Shown piece after piece: positions 33,906 through 43,066 of a DNA stretch of 64,000 nt. The DNA comes from Brevibacillus humidisoli (GTDB lineage Bacteria; Bacillota; Bacilli; Brevibacillales; Brevibacillaceae): the NCBI RefSeq assembly GCF_020923435.1, contig NZ_CP087263.1, forward strand, positions 620,001 through 684,000. Reading direction: 5' to 3'. Below the pieces are notes generated by a model that ran no database searches, was not told the origin of the DNA, and was given only the letters and a program-made list of their open reading frames with translations. The translations under genes and the position numbers were made by a program. Each line of letters opens with the position of its first letter. Within the stretch, counting starts at the first letter, position 1.

Positions 33906-36134
33906 ATGGGCAATCGTATCTTGCAAAACAAGAACCGTCAGATATCCAGGTTGGCGTTGTCGGGGGCTTTGGCCGGGGTGGTCGTATCATCCGTGTTGCC
34001 GCTTCCCCTAGCACCTGCGGCACCGTCTGTATACGCTGCCGAGATGACTCAGGCGACGCTTTCTGAAGAGAAAGCGCTGCAGGTTGTCGAAGACTTGGTC
34101 ACCATTCCTGACGAATATGAGCTGAGGTCAAAAGATTTAAGCGAATCCCATCCGTTTACACAAGGAGAAAACCCGGTTTGGAGTTTTCATTGGCAGATGA
34201 AAGGAAAAGACGGTTTTATCAATGGGGTCGTCGATGCCGTGACAGGAAAACTGATACGCTTTTCCATCTACGGACCGGAAGTGAGTCAAGGCAAGTCGGA
34301 TGATCTGATCGGGGAGAAAGAAGCAGAGACTCTTGCTCGTACATTTCTGGAGAAGGCTGCCGAAGAGGAGCAGCAGGTTCTGTCCGAGCCCAACCAATAC
34401 GAAAACAAGGCTCGATTCTATCAGCCAGAGGGAGGACATAGCTTTACGTTTACCCGGATGGTAGAGGGAGTGCCGTTTTTGGAGAACTACTTCAGCATCA
34501 CCGTTGACGGCGATGGAACGATCATCAACTTCGAACGGAACTGGTATCCGGGAGATCTGCCGCAACAAGAGGATGTACAAGAACTAGAAAAAAGCCTGGA
34601 AGAGTTGGCCTACCCCTCCCTTGCGTTCGTACGGCTTGGGTATTTTGGCAGAGAAGATTACAAGCTGGTGTATCGATATGGTCCCGATGATGTCTATGCC
34701 ATTGATGCCCTTGACGGAAGTCCATTAAACCGTTTTGGTCAGACGCCGGGTGAAGGCGGAGAGGTAAAGCCATTGGGCAGCACGGTCAGCGGTTGGGGAT
34801 CGGGAGAACTGATTTCCAGGCAGACCGCTGAAAAACGGGCCAAAGAATGGATCAAAAAACTGCCGGGCGAGTATCGTTTTGTCAGACAGAATGGCAGCGG
34901 CAGCAGTACGGGAGCGGATGGCATCACGAACCAACACTGGTCATTTCAGTTTGATCCGGTAGAGCAAGCAGAGGATCAGACGCGCTTCGTGGAACTGGAG
35001 ATTGATGACCGAGGACAGCTAGTCGGCTACTCTTACCGTGAAGAAGGCAGATTCCCGGGTAAAGGAACAGAAGTGGATTCACCGATCTCTTGGCAGGAGG
35101 CAGAGGAGAGCGCTGTACAGTTTGTGAAAACCTTGTTCGCCGATCACCTTGGTGAGATCTACCTGATCGAACAGGAGCCGACAGAGGAAGAGAAACAGCA
35201 GATGCTTGAATGGGATCGGGGGTACGAGATTCGTTTCGGTCTGCTTCAAGATGGAATCCCTGTGGAGGATTTTCTCGGTATCCGGGTGTTCGTAGATGTG
35301 GAATCGGCAGAGGTCATCGAGTTGCGCAGCCAGGACTTGTATGAACTGGCTGCTCTGCCAAATGCAGAGGCGGCGATTTCCGCCGAACAAGCCCGTGAGG
35401 TGGAGCTTCAACAGAAACAGCCTATGCTGACCTACTTCCTGCCTGCAGGCAACTGGCTGTATCGTGCTGAGCAGCCTGCTGAACCAAGACTGGTGTACCG
35501 TTATGTAGGGGAGGAAGGATATGTCGATGCGGTCAGCGGGAAATGGCACACCCTGGCTGAGCTAAACAAAAAACAGCAGCCACAGGACATAGAAGATCAT
35601 CCTGCCCAGGAAGCCCTCCAGTTTGCAGTCGACCAGAATTACCTGCAGGTACAGGATGGGCAAGTAGGGCCGGACAAACAGGTAACAAGAGGGGAGTTTG
35701 CAGCGATGCTGGCTCGACTCTCGCACAGTTACCCCCTCCATCGCCGCCTCGCCGACAGAGATGAGGAAGCAGAAAAGCTGTACCGTTTCTCCGACCTGGA
35801 TCAAAGCCATCCCCATTATGCGGCGATTCAGCAGATTGCCCAACTGGGCCTGGTGCCGGATGATGGACGATTTGAACCGGATCGTCCCATCACCCGTATA
35901 GAGGCATCCGAGATGGTGCTGCGACTGATCGGCTACGGCTCACTGATCGAACAGCCCGAAATCTTTACTCGATTGTATGATGACGTTTCAGAGGAGCAGC
36001 AGGCAATCGCCGCATTGGCGAAAGCCCTTGGTCTATGGGGCAACGAGGGGAGCTCTTTTCAACCTGATGCACCTTTGACCCGTGCCGCTGCGGCAACAAT
36101 GGTGTATCAGGTGGAACATGGGGAAGAAGAATGA
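33906..36134 (+). CDS. S-layer-homology protein with YcdB/YcdC-like repeats
   Basis: This 742-residue secreted protein, with ATG at 33906, opens with a cleavable signal peptide (about residues 1-45: basic RILQNKNRQ, hydrophobic LALSGALAGVVVSSVLPL, then APAAPSVYAAE with a likely cut after AYA/AEM). The body has two or more YcdB/PepSY-like repeats (about 50-290 and 305-540), with recurring forms such as WSFHWQ and the GVP-type segment MVEGVPFLENYFSITVDGDG. Residues about 560-740 hold three SLH domains (VTRGEFAAMLARL, ITRIEASEMVLRLIGYG, LTRAAAATMVYQV) that anchor proteins to cell-wall polymers. A paralogue is encoded at 53546. The function of the repeats is unknown; cell-surface placement is strongly indicated. 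Confidence 0.88.
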   Translation: MGNRILQNKNRQISRLALSGALAGVVVSSVLPLPLAPAAPSVYAAEMTQATLSEEKALQVVEDLVTIPDEYELRSKDLSESHPFTQGENPVWSFHWQMKGKDGFINGVVDAVTGKLIRFSIYGPEVSQGKSDDLIGEKEAETLARTFLEKAAEEEQQVLSEPNQYENKARFYQPEGGHSFTFTRMVEGVPFLENYFSITVDGDGTIINFERNWYPGDLPQQEDVQELEKSLEELAYPSLAFVRLGYFGREDYKLVYRYGPDDVYAIDALDGSPLNRFGQTPGEGGEVKPLGSTVSGWGSGELISRQTAEKRAKEWIKKLPGEYRFVRQNGSGSSTGADGITNQHWSFQFDPVEQAEDQTRFVELEIDDRGQLVGYSYREEGRFPGKGTEVDSPISWQEAEESAVQFVKTLFADHLGEIYLIEQEPTEEEKQQMLEWDRGYEIRFGLLQDGIPVEDFLGIRVFVDVESAEVIELRSQDLYELAALPNAEAAISAEQAREVELQQKQPMLTYFLPAGNWLYRAEQPAEPRLVYRYVGEEGYVDAVSGKWHTLAELNKKQQPQDIEDHPAQEALQFAVDQNYLQVQDGQVGPDKQVTRGEFAAMLARLSHSYPLHRRLADRDEEAEKLYRFSDLDQSHPHYAAIQQIAQLGLVPDDGRFEPDRPITRIEASEMVLRLIGYGSLIEQPEIFTRLYDDVSEEQQAIAALAKALGLWGNEGSSFQPDAPLTRAAAATMVYQVEHGEEE

Positions 36135-36182
36135 TGAGCGTTGGGGCATGCGAGTAGGATGAGAGATGCCCTCACATAAGAG

Positions 36183-36219
36183 ACAGCCCTTGGCTGCCGA
36201 TATGGCCGCTGAGGGCTGT
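36183..36219. terminator. Hairpin between convergent SLH and HD-GYP genes
   Basis: ACAGCCCT (36183-36190) pairs with AGGGCTGT (36212-36219) around a loop with secondary pairing. There is no T run; it is a weak terminator candidate. The rest of 36135-36288 is featureless. Confidence 0.4.
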
Positions 36220-36288
36220 ATATGCTGTATATTGGTAGTATATGGTTTCGGAAGCTCCACTTAGCTAGTATCAGTTCCACTTGCCGGG

Positions 36289-37395
36289 TTAGTGGACCGA
36301 AAACAGTTCCTCCCCCTCGAAGCCGACGACGAACAGCTTTAGTTCCTCGCGCAGGTCCAACTCGTAGGGGCTTAACACATCATTGCCGCGGCCGTCTTTG
36401 AGGATGCGCACCACCGGACGGTGGCAGTAGTTGGGATCCACTCTGCAAACGACGCCAGCCTCGCCTGTGTTCAGCACGATACTGCTGCCCAGAGGAAACA
36501 CAGCGATGTGCTGCCGAAAGGCGTTGATCAAGCTGTGTTCAAACAGGTGTCCGCCTGCTCCTAACAGGTACTCCAGCGCATCGTGGGGCATGTATCGCTT
36601 CCGCCAAGGGCGCGGTGTGGTTAATGAATCGTATACGTCGCAGATAGCAACGATTTGGGCGTACTCATGAATCTGCTTGCCCGACAGTCCCTGCGGGTAG
36701 CCGCTACCGTCGAGGCGCTCATGATGCTGAAGCGCAACGTGAGCGGATAAGAGGGAGATGTCGTGCTGTTTACGAAGCAGGTCAAATCCGTAGATGGTGT
36801 GTTGCTTTGCGATCTCATGATCTTCTTGGGTCCACTGTGTCTGCTTCTCCAGCAATTCTTTGGGCAGCTGCAGTTTGCCGATATCGTGCAGTAGCGCTCC
36901 GATCCCCAACTCAGTCAACTGCTTGCGATTATACCCGATTGACATGCCGACGGCGGTAGCCAGTACAGCAACATTTACGGAATGGTGGTACATCGAGCCG
37001 GCATACGCGGAGATGTTCATCAGATGGAAGACGATCTCACGGTTGCCGAGCAAATCTTCCAAAATGTTGTGAAACATTTTTTGGAAGTGGAGTCCCATCT
37101 CCTTGACCGAAATACGCCGCGCCAGCTTGTTGGTGTTGGTGATCTGCCGTGCTGTGTCCGCGATGACAGCAAGTGCGTGTTGGCGTGTCTCTGGACGAAT
37201 GACATCATGAACTTCGATATCCGCGGTACGCGGGTCATCAATATAAACGGAGTCGATGCCGCTGCGCTGCAGGCCCTCGATCAGCCGCTCGGTTAAAGGA
37301 ACACCGGTACCCAGCAGCACCTTTCCATCGTCGGTAAATACCGTTTTGCCCAGCATCATCCCTGGGCGAACTTGTCCGATCGGTAATAAACGCAT
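36289..37395 (-). CDS. HD-GYP domain phosphodiesterase
   Basis: This 368-residue protein probably hydrolyses cyclic di-GMP. The first about 115 residues (LLPIGQVRPGMMLGKTVFTD) resemble the N-terminal module that often precedes HD-GYP domains. The HD-GYP domain spans about 125-300 with HHSVNVAVLA, the HD pair in LLHDIGKLQLP, the second histidine set in QHHERLDGSGYPQGL (the GYP motif is intact), and VAICDVYDSLTT. The C-terminal 60 residues (about 305-368) form an additional strand-rich domain common in this type. It is convergent with the SLH gene. The diguanylate cyclase at 56.7 kb provides an opposing activity elsewhere in the window. Confidence 0.92.
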   Translation of the reverse strand: MRLLPIGQVRPGMMLGKTVFTDDGKVLLGTGVPLTERLIEGLQRSGIDSVYIDDPRTADIEVHDVIRPETRQHALAVIADTARQITNTNKLARRISVKEMGLHFQKMFHNILEDLLGNREIVFHLMNISAYAGSMYHHSVNVAVLATAVGMSIGYNRKQLTELGIGALLHDIGKLQLPKELLEKQTQWTQEDHEIAKQHTIYGFDLLRKQHDISLLSAHVALQHHERLDGSGYPQGLSGKQIHEYAQIVAICDVYDSLTTPRPWRKRYMPHDALEYLLGAGGHLFEHSLINAFRQHIAVFPLGSSIVLNTGEAGVVCRVDPNYCHRPVVRILKDGRGNDVLSPYELDLREELKLFVVGFEGEELFSVH

Positions 37396-37544
37396 AAAAA
37401 GGATCTCCTAACACATTTTACCCCCATTATATCACAGCTCGGCCAACTTGTGAAAAGAAGGAATCTAAGGTAAACTTGACGTGCCCCGCAAGTTGCGAGA
37501 CACTGAGAGAGTAGGAATGCCCGAGACTGGGAGATGATGTTTTG

Positions 37545-38048
37545 ATGCGATGTCCTTTTTGCGAGAACAACGGGACCAGGGTGCTTGATTCCCGGCCGTT
37601 TAACAACAATAAATCGATTCGTCGCCGGCGTGAGTGCGAGAGTTGTGGCCGGCGTTTTACTACGTTTGAAGTGATTGAAGAACCGCCGCTTTTAATCGTT
37701 AAGAAAGAAGGAACACGCGAAGAGTTTAGTCGTGACAAGATCCTGCGCGGACTGATCCGGGCCTGTGAAAAACGGCCGGTCCCGCTGGAGGTTTTGGAAA
37801 ATGTTGTTCACGAAATCGAGAAGGAACTGCGTAGTCGCGGCCAATCCGAGATTCCCAGCAAAGATGTAGGAGAAATGGTCATGGAGAGGTTATACTACGT
37901 GGATGAAGTGGCCTACGTTCGTTTCGCCTCGGTCTATCGACAGTTTAAGGACATCAACGTCTTTATGCGAGAGTTGGAGGAACTGCTCGCCCATGCCCGC
38001 AGCTTGCCAGACAAAACATCGCAAAGAGGAGGCACGGAAGCAGAATGA
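37545..38048 (+). CDS. nrdR: Transcriptional repressor NrdR
   Basis: NrdR represses ribonucleotide reductase genes according to ATP/dATP level. The ATG at 37545 gives [10 protein letters not shown], the standard start (a TTG one codon earlier is less likely). Residues 1-40 form a zinc ribbon with C3, C6, C31 and C34. The ATP-cone domain follows (about 48-140), from [20 protein letters not shown] to [13 protein letters not shown]. At 167 residues it is slightly longer than the usual 150, the excess being a charged C-terminal tail. Its stop overlaps the start of a lipoprotein gene by ATGA, and dnaB and dnaI follow that gene. Confidence 0.96.
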   Translation: MRCPFCENNGTRVLDSRPFNNNKSIRRRRECESCGRRFTTFEVIEEPPLLIVKKEGTREEFSRDKILRGLIRACEKRPVPLEVLENVVHEIEKELRSRGQSEIPSKDVGEMVMERLYYVDEVAYVRFASVYRQFKDINVFMRELEELLAHARSLPDKTSQRGGTEAE

Positions 38049-39718
38049 CCGCCCACCTACGATTCAAATGGCCTTTTTACATCTCGCTTGTGATCGCGGT
38101 TCTGCTCACAGGATGTACGGATGGGCAGTCCGCGCCACCCCCACCGGCTTCCGATCCCGCCCCTGCTGCTGAGTCGGAGTCAGAGTCGGCCACACCTAAG
38201 TCTGGAGGCCAATTGGTCGTTGGGTCGATCGGGGGGCTGCCCGTTTTTGACCCGTTCGGAACAGCAAAACAGGAGGCTGCCCTAACCCCTTATGAGTCTT
38301 TAGCCTACGAAGGACTGCTTGTGTATGGAGAGGATGGTCTGCTTAAAGCCAATCTCGCTTCCGACTATCGTCTGGAAAAAGTGGACGGAAAGCCGGTGGT
38401 GACGCTCAGTCTGCCCAAGCAGAGGAAGTGGGCGGACGGAAAGCCGATCACAGTGGAGGATGTTCGCTTCACGCTGGAAACATACAGCCGTCCCGATTAT
38501 TACGGCGTCTGGCGGGAATCAACCCACCTGATCGAGGGTGTTTCCCGTTTCCGGCGGGGGAAGGATGAACACATCTCCGGGATCACGGTCGCTCCGGAAC
38601 AGGGAACGGTGCGGATCAGCCTGGACCGGGACGATGTCGCCTTTCTCCCTTTGCTGACGGCACCGCTGCTGCCCCAGCATCAACTGCAAGGAAAATCCCT
38701 GGATGAGATCTCCTCACTGTCGATAGGTGGCCAACTCATCGGCACAGGGATCTTTCAACCGCAGCAGATGAGCGAACAGGAGTGGGTATTTGCTGCAAAT
38801 GGATCGTACCATGGAGAGAAACCTCTGCTGGACTCTGTGAAAGTAATTCCGCTGCAGCAGGAGAAGGTAGGGGAGGAGGTGGCTTCTGGCCGTGTCCACA
38901 TCAGCATGGTCTCGCCGGAAGTTGCCCATCTGCTGAACGAGCAAGACACTGCTGTACAGATCAAGACGGCTGAGGCACATGGTTATCACTTTATCGGCTA
39001 TAATCTGGCCAGCGAGAAGCTGCAAGATCTTGTTGTTCGACAAGCGCTTAGTCAAGCGGTTCCAGTCGAGAAGATCGTTGATGAGCTGTTTTACAGCTTT
39101 GCCCAACCCGTGAAAAGTCCACTGCATCCCGCATCATTTGCCTATGAAGCAGGAGTACTGCCAGGGTTCGATCCCAAGGCAGCTCAAGCCGTACTGAAAG
39201 AGAAGGGGTACAGTCAGGAGAAACCGCTCGTACTTACTATGGTCTACCCCAGTGGCAGCCAGGTTCGCCAGCGGTTGGTGGATGCGCTGTTGGAGGCGTG
39301 GAAGTCGCTGCCGGTCAAGGTCGAAACAAAACCGCTCCAACCGGATGAATTCCATGCCTACCTGTTCGGCGGCCAGGCAACTGATCTCTACCTGTATGCC
39401 TGGCAGTACCCGCTGGATCCGTCTGAGTTGATCAAGATCTGGCATAGTCGGGAAAGAGTAGGTGAACTCGGATTGAACGCGTCCCGTTGGACTAATCCAC
39501 AAGCGGATCAGCTGTTGGAAAAGGGGCAGCTGCTGCTGGACGAGAAGGAACGACAGAAGCTGTTTGGCGATTGGCAAAAGCAGTTTGCGGCTGATCTGCC
39601 GATTCTGCCGCTGGTCGAGGTGCAAAACCCGTACTGCATCTCAACTCGCCTGCACGGTGTAGCCGACCGGCTGGGTATGCAGCCTTTCCGGGAGATCGGC
39701 AGTTGGTGGCTGGAGTAG
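38045..39718 (+). CDS. Family 5 solute-binding lipoprotein, coupled to nrdR
   Basis: This 557-residue extracytoplasmic peptide/nickel-type binding protein starts at the ATG that overlaps the nrdR stop (ATGA). Residues about 10-25 form a lipoprotein signal ending in the lipobox LLTGC, so the mature protein is lipid-anchored at the cysteine, followed by a proline/serine/glutamate-rich linker. The SBP_bac_5 fold is visible in [34 protein letters not shown] and, later, [20 protein letters not shown]. No permease or ATPase genes are nearby, so it is an orphan that either works with a transporter elsewhere or acts as a sensor. Insertion between nrdR and dnaB is unusual compared with B. subtilis. 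Confidence 0.87.
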   Translation: MTAHLRFKWPFYISLVIAVLLTGCTDGQSAPPPPASDPAPAAESESESATPKSGGQLVVGSIGGLPVFDPFGTAKQEAALTPYESLAYEGLLVYGEDGLLKANLASDYRLEKVDGKPVVTLSLPKQRKWADGKPITVEDVRFTLETYSRPDYYGVWRESTHLIEGVSRFRRGKDEHISGITVAPEQGTVRISLDRDDVAFLPLLTAPLLPQHQLQGKSLDEISSLSIGGQLIGTGIFQPQQMSEQEWVFAANGSYHGEKPLLDSVKVIPLQQEKVGEEVASGRVHISMVSPEVAHLLNEQDTAVQIKTAEAHGYHFIGYNLASEKLQDLVVRQALSQAVPVEKIVDELFYSFAQPVKSPLHPASFAYEAGVLPGFDPKAAQAVLKEKGYSQEKPLVLTMVYPSGSQVRQRLVDALLEAWKSLPVKVETKPLQPDEFHAYLFGGQATDLYLYAWQYPLDPSELIKIWHSRERVGELGLNASRWTNPQADQLLEKGQLLLDEKERQKLFGDWQKQFAADLPILPLVEVQNPYCISTRLHGVADRLGMQPFREIGSWWLE

Positions 39719-39755
39719 GGAGGGAGTTGAATTCCCTCCCTGTTTCTTTTTTTTT
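39718..39755 (+). terminator. Terminator of nrdR-lipoprotein operon
   Basis: GGGAGGGA (39718-39725) pairs perfectly with TCCCTCCC (39733-39740), followed by a long T tract (TGTTTCTTTTTTTTT). The stem starts within the stop codon. Confidence 0.9.
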
Positions 39756-39792
39756 AGCATTTTTTCCGCTCTACTCGATCAGTCTGGCAAGA

Positions 39793-39801
39793 TGGTATAA
39801 T
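39793..39801 (+). promoter_or_regulatory. Extended -10 promoter of dnaB-dnaI
   Basis: TGGTATAAT is a full extended -10 (TATAAT at 39796-39801) with no recognisable -35. The start would be near 39808. Confidence 0.55.
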
Positions 39802-39838
39802 AAAATGATAGATTTACGAACAGGGAAGGGTTTTGGAT

Positions 39839-41314
39839 ATGCGCTTGGTATTCAATGAGCTTTCACCAAAGGATCGCTATCTGGCAAGGGGGATCCGACC
39901 GCTCAGTCTGACGGAGATGGGATACATTACGCATCTCTATCTGCCGCTGATCGGCGTAGAATCCTATACGCTCTATCAAGTGCTGGCCCATGAAGTAGAG
40001 GAACGCAACGGGGCCGTCGGAGAAGGGACGCATCGCGGTCTCATGCTGATAACCTCGCTGTCGCTGGACCGCCTGCTGGCGGCAAGGGAACGTCTGGAGG
40101 CGTTGGGGCTGTTAGAAGTGCGGCGTCGTGAAAACAGAGATCGCGACTATTTCTATGAATACATAGTAAAACCGCCCCTCTCTCCCTACCAGTTCTTCCA
40201 GGAAGAGATCTGGTCGGTCATGCTGCTGAACAAGGTGGAACGACACCGCTTTGAGCAGCTGCGCCAAAAGTATGCCGACCGACGATTGGTTGATCTGGAG
40301 GAAGCGTATCCGTATGAAGAAAATCTGACAAAACCGTTTTACGAGGTGTATCATTCTCTCTCGACGAGCGAATTGGAAGTACGCCAAGGTTCGGAAACTG
40401 ACCACTTTTTTCAGCGGATGGAAGCGAGTTACCCGGCCGCTCCACAGCAAAATGACTATCTCGCAGAACCAAGCCCGACGCTTGACCTGTCGTTTGTAAG
40501 GTTAAATCTGCCATCCCATATTGAGGCGTCAGATGTGTTGACGAGTGAAACGGTTTCGTTTTTCTACCAACTGCTTCACTTTTATCAACTGAGCAGTTGG
40601 CTGTTGGGACAAGAGCTGCGCGATTGGAATCTATATACCACAGATGGACAACTGGACCGTGTTTCCCTGCGAAGACGGCTGCGTGAAAAATACGTTGACG
40701 GACGCCTTAGCCGCGATGTCGTCTCTCCTGCCGATATCGAGCTCTCACCAGGAGAACTGCCTGAACCAGGCAGCGTCTCCCATGCACGCATCTGCCGCAG
40801 CTTGTCGCCGCTCACCCTGCTGGAGCTGGCCGTCGGGGGAAGAGTCAGCAAGGCCTTTCTGGAACGGGCGGAAGCACTTGTTTTCACCGATGGTCTGTCG
40901 CCAGAGGTCGCCAATGTGCTGCTGCTGCATGCGCTGCGTGAGACCCAGATGGAACTGCCGCGCTCTTACCTGGAAACGGTTCGCGATAGCTGGAAAGCAA
41001 AGCAGATCAGTACAGTAGACGAGGCGGTACAGGTGATCCTGGAACGGACGGAAGCCAAACAGCAAGCGCAGGAAAAAGCGAAAAACAGAAAGGAATCGAC
41101 CACCGCCTCACGCCGCGGCGGGCGATCCGTCCCGCAGGACAAGCTGCCGGCTTCTGTACAACGGCAGATGGAGCGGGAACAGGAACGTGAGAAGGCAGCG
41201 CAAAGCGAGACAACACCTATAGAACAGGAAGAAGAGCTTAGTGTTATGGATATTCCTGAACTGCGCGCACTTTTGGAATCTATTCCAAAGTCACAAAAAG
41301 GGGGTAAACGGTAG
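39839..41314 (+). CDS. dnaB: Replication initiation and membrane attachment protein DnaB
   Basis: In Bacillales, DnaB (unrelated to the E. coli helicase) helps DnaD and DnaI load the helicase DnaC at oriC and at restart sites. The ATG at 39839 (MRLVFNELSPKDRYLARG) is eight bases after GGGAAGGG; an in-frame TTG two codons earlier is too close to it. The 491-residue protein has an N-terminal winged-helix region (about 20-150, DLEEAYPYEENL) and a C-terminal DnaD-like helical domain (about 270-400), then a very charged tail (about 400-460) that contains KAKNRKESTTASRRGG. It lies directly upstream of dnaI, as in B. subtilis. Confidence 0.92.
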   Translation: MRLVFNELSPKDRYLARGIRPLSLTEMGYITHLYLPLIGVESYTLYQVLAHEVEERNGAVGEGTHRGLMLITSLSLDRLLAARERLEALGLLEVRRRENRDRDYFYEYIVKPPLSPYQFFQEEIWSVMLLNKVERHRFEQLRQKYADRRLVDLEEAYPYEENLTKPFYEVYHSLSTSELEVRQGSETDHFFQRMEASYPAAPQQNDYLAEPSPTLDLSFVRLNLPSHIEASDVLTSETVSFFYQLLHFYQLSSWLLGQELRDWNLYTTDGQLDRVSLRRRLREKYVDGRLSRDVVSPADIELSPGELPEPGSVSHARICRSLSPLTLLELAVGGRVSKAFLERAEALVFTDGLSPEVANVLLLHALRETQMELPRSYLETVRDSWKAKQISTVDEAVQVILERTEAKQQAQEKAKNRKESTTASRRGGRSVPQDKLPASVQRQMEREQEREKAAQSETTPIEQEEELSVMDIPELRALLESIPKSQKGGKR

Positions 41315-42247
41315 ATGGAAGCAATCGGGCATTTTTTACAAGAGCTAGGTAAAAGAAGTCCGCGTCAGGTTCTTTCCCCGGAACAGCAGCTGGACAAAAT
41401 GCTCCGCTCCTCTCACTATCTCAAGGAGTTCCAAGAACAAAACCAGGGTCTTTCCCGTGATGACTACCTCCGTGCCCTTCCGACGGTGTATCAGGCGGTT
41501 AAGGAACATTACTGGTGTGAGAATTGTCCAGGTCTCGTCTCTTGTCCCAACATGGTGAAAGGTCACTATACAACATTAGATATGCAGGCGAGTCAAGTAG
41601 TAGGGGCGCTGGCTCCCTGTTCCAAGCAGTTGGCCGCAGAAGACGAGAAGAGGCGTCACCGACTGATGCGTAGTTATTATGTGTCGGAAGAGATAAAGAC
41701 AGCTACGTTTGCGGGTATTAAGGGGGCTAAGTCCAAACTCGCTGCGGTGGAGGCAGCGATTCGGTTTAGCGGTGAATATATACCAGGTGAGAAGAAAAAA
41801 GGACTATACCTTCACGGGCCGTTCGGGGTGGGGAAAAGTTACATTATGGGGGCTATTGCTCAAAAGCTGGCAGAGCGGGGCATCGCTTCACTGATGGTAT
41901 ATGTGCCAGAGTTTGTACGGGAGATGAAGGAATCGCTCAGTGATCACTCCTACGGAAGCAAACTGGAGCTGCTGAAAGAGGTGCCGGTACTGATTCTCGA
42001 TGATCTAGGAGCGGAGAACCTGACACCATGGATTCGAGACGAGATTCTGGGCGTCCTCCTGCATCATAGGGTTAATAACCGTTTGCCCACGCTTTATACG
42101 TCCAACTATTCCCTGGAGGAATTGGCGGATCATCTGGCGATCAGCAACGGCAACCGCGTCGAAGTGACCAAGGCGCACCGGATTTTGGAACGCATCCGTC
42201 ACTATGTAGACGTATTTATGGTTGACGGGGACAATCGTCGGAAATAG
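41315..42247 (+). CDS. dnaI: Primosomal protein DnaI (helicase loader)
   Basis: DnaI is the AAA+ ATPase that loads the replicative helicase. The 310-residue protein starts at ATG 41315 immediately after the dnaB TAG. The N-terminal domain has the metal-binding set C68, C71, H84 and C102 (HYWCENCPGLVSC), which fits the zinc site reported for B. subtilis DnaI. The AAA+ domain carries Walker A GPFGVGKS (168-175), Walker B VLILDDLGAE, sensor-1-like LYTSNYSLEEL and an arginine-rich ending LERIRHYVDVF. All motifs are intact. In B. subtilis thrS follows; here the operon ends in a terminator. Confidence 0.96.
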   Translation: MEAIGHFLQELGKRSPRQVLSPEQQLDKMLRSSHYLKEFQEQNQGLSRDDYLRALPTVYQAVKEHYWCENCPGLVSCPNMVKGHYTTLDMQASQVVGALAPCSKQLAAEDEKRRHRLMRSYYVSEEIKTATFAGIKGAKSKLAAVEAAIRFSGEYIPGEKKKGLYLHGPFGVGKSYIMGAIAQKLAERGIASLMVYVPEFVREMKESLSDHSYGSKLELLKEVPVLILDDLGAENLTPWIRDEILGVLLHHRVNNRLPTLYTSNYSLEELADHLAISNGNRVEVTKAHRILERIRHYVDVFMVDGDNRRK

Positions 42248-42339
42248 GGGTAGTGAAAAAGAGCTCGGCAGAACTATCCACGTCGGAGCGAACCTGTTTT
42301 TCTCTTTCGCCCCCCACTATGTTCGTCCAAAGCAAAGAA

Positions 42340-42369
42340 CCGTCAGGGTGCTTTCCCCTGACGGGTTTT
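42340..42369. terminator. Terminator of dnaB-dnaI
   Basis: CCGTCAGGG (42340-42348) pairs perfectly with CCCTGACGG (42356-42364), followed by GTTTTCTTG. It lies between convergent genes. Confidence 0.82.
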
Positions 42370-42402
42370 CTTGTCCGGCTGACATTCTCTCATCCCCTCA
42401 TG

Positions 42403-43020
42403 TCAAAAAGGCGGGTGAAGAAGCACCCGATCCACTTTCCATTTGGTATAGGCAAGAACTTCGCGTGTCTTGTGGTACAAGATGTTAAGAGTCGACGTTT
42501 GGGCGGCCACTGGATAGGCGTTGATTTCCAGCGATTCAGCCATATCCAGCGCTCGCGCCAAGTGGTATCCGTGGCTGACGATACAGGTGGTCTCAAAGTG
42601 GTGCTGCTCCAACATCGGCAAGCTGTTGCGCAGATTCTCGTAGGTGGAGGTAGAGCGATCCTCTGTCAGAATCTTCTCCTGTGGCACCCCTTTTTCTGTC
42701 AGATACTGTTTCATCACCATCGCCTCGGACAGTTCCGTACCTTCGCCTACACCACCAGTGACCAGCAGGTACGGGGTGTAGCCTTGCTCGTACAGCCAGT
42801 AGGCCTTGTCCAGACGTTCCCGCAAGCCGGGGCTGGGACGGTCGCCCCAGACTGCGGCACCGAGCACGATGGCTACATCAGCCTTGCGGGGGGTGGCCGT
42901 CCGTTCTGCCAGGTGGATCTGGTAGAGGACGTACCCGCACCAGAGGAACAGCAGTACGATCGGAACCAGGAACAGCCATGTATGCTGCTTTCCCCAGTTC
43001 AGTAATTGATGCCAGGTCAT
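42403..43020 (-). CDS. YdcF/DUF218 family membrane protein
   Basis: This 205-residue protein has one N-terminal membrane helix (about residues 14-36) followed by a DUF218 (YdcF/ElyC/SanA-like) domain. Family features are ADVAIVLGAAVWGDRPSPGL, LLVTGGVGEGTELSEA, ILTEDRSTSTYENLRNS and CIVSHGYHLARAL. In E. coli related proteins affect envelope integrity and peptidoglycan precursor metabolism; the biochemical reaction is not known. The start at 43020 (MTWHQLL) follows a weak purine-rich AGAGGAATTATCGC segment. It is placed downstream of the acuABC genes on the same strand with a 46-base gap, so it may be read from their transcript. Confidence 0.88.
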   Translation of the reverse strand: MTWHQLLNWGKQHTWLFLVPIVLLFLWCGYVLYQIHLAERTATPRKADVAIVLGAAVWGDRPSPGLRERLDKAYWLYEQGYTPYLLVTGGVGEGTELSEAMVMKQYLTEKGVPQEKILTEDRSTSTYENLRNSLPMLEQHHFETTCIVSHGYHLARALDMAESLEINAYPVAAQTSTLNILYHKTREVLAYTKWKVDRVLLHPPF

Positions 43021-43066
43021 GCGATAATTCCTCTCCTCAGCGGATTCACTGGACGTCTGTTGGAGA

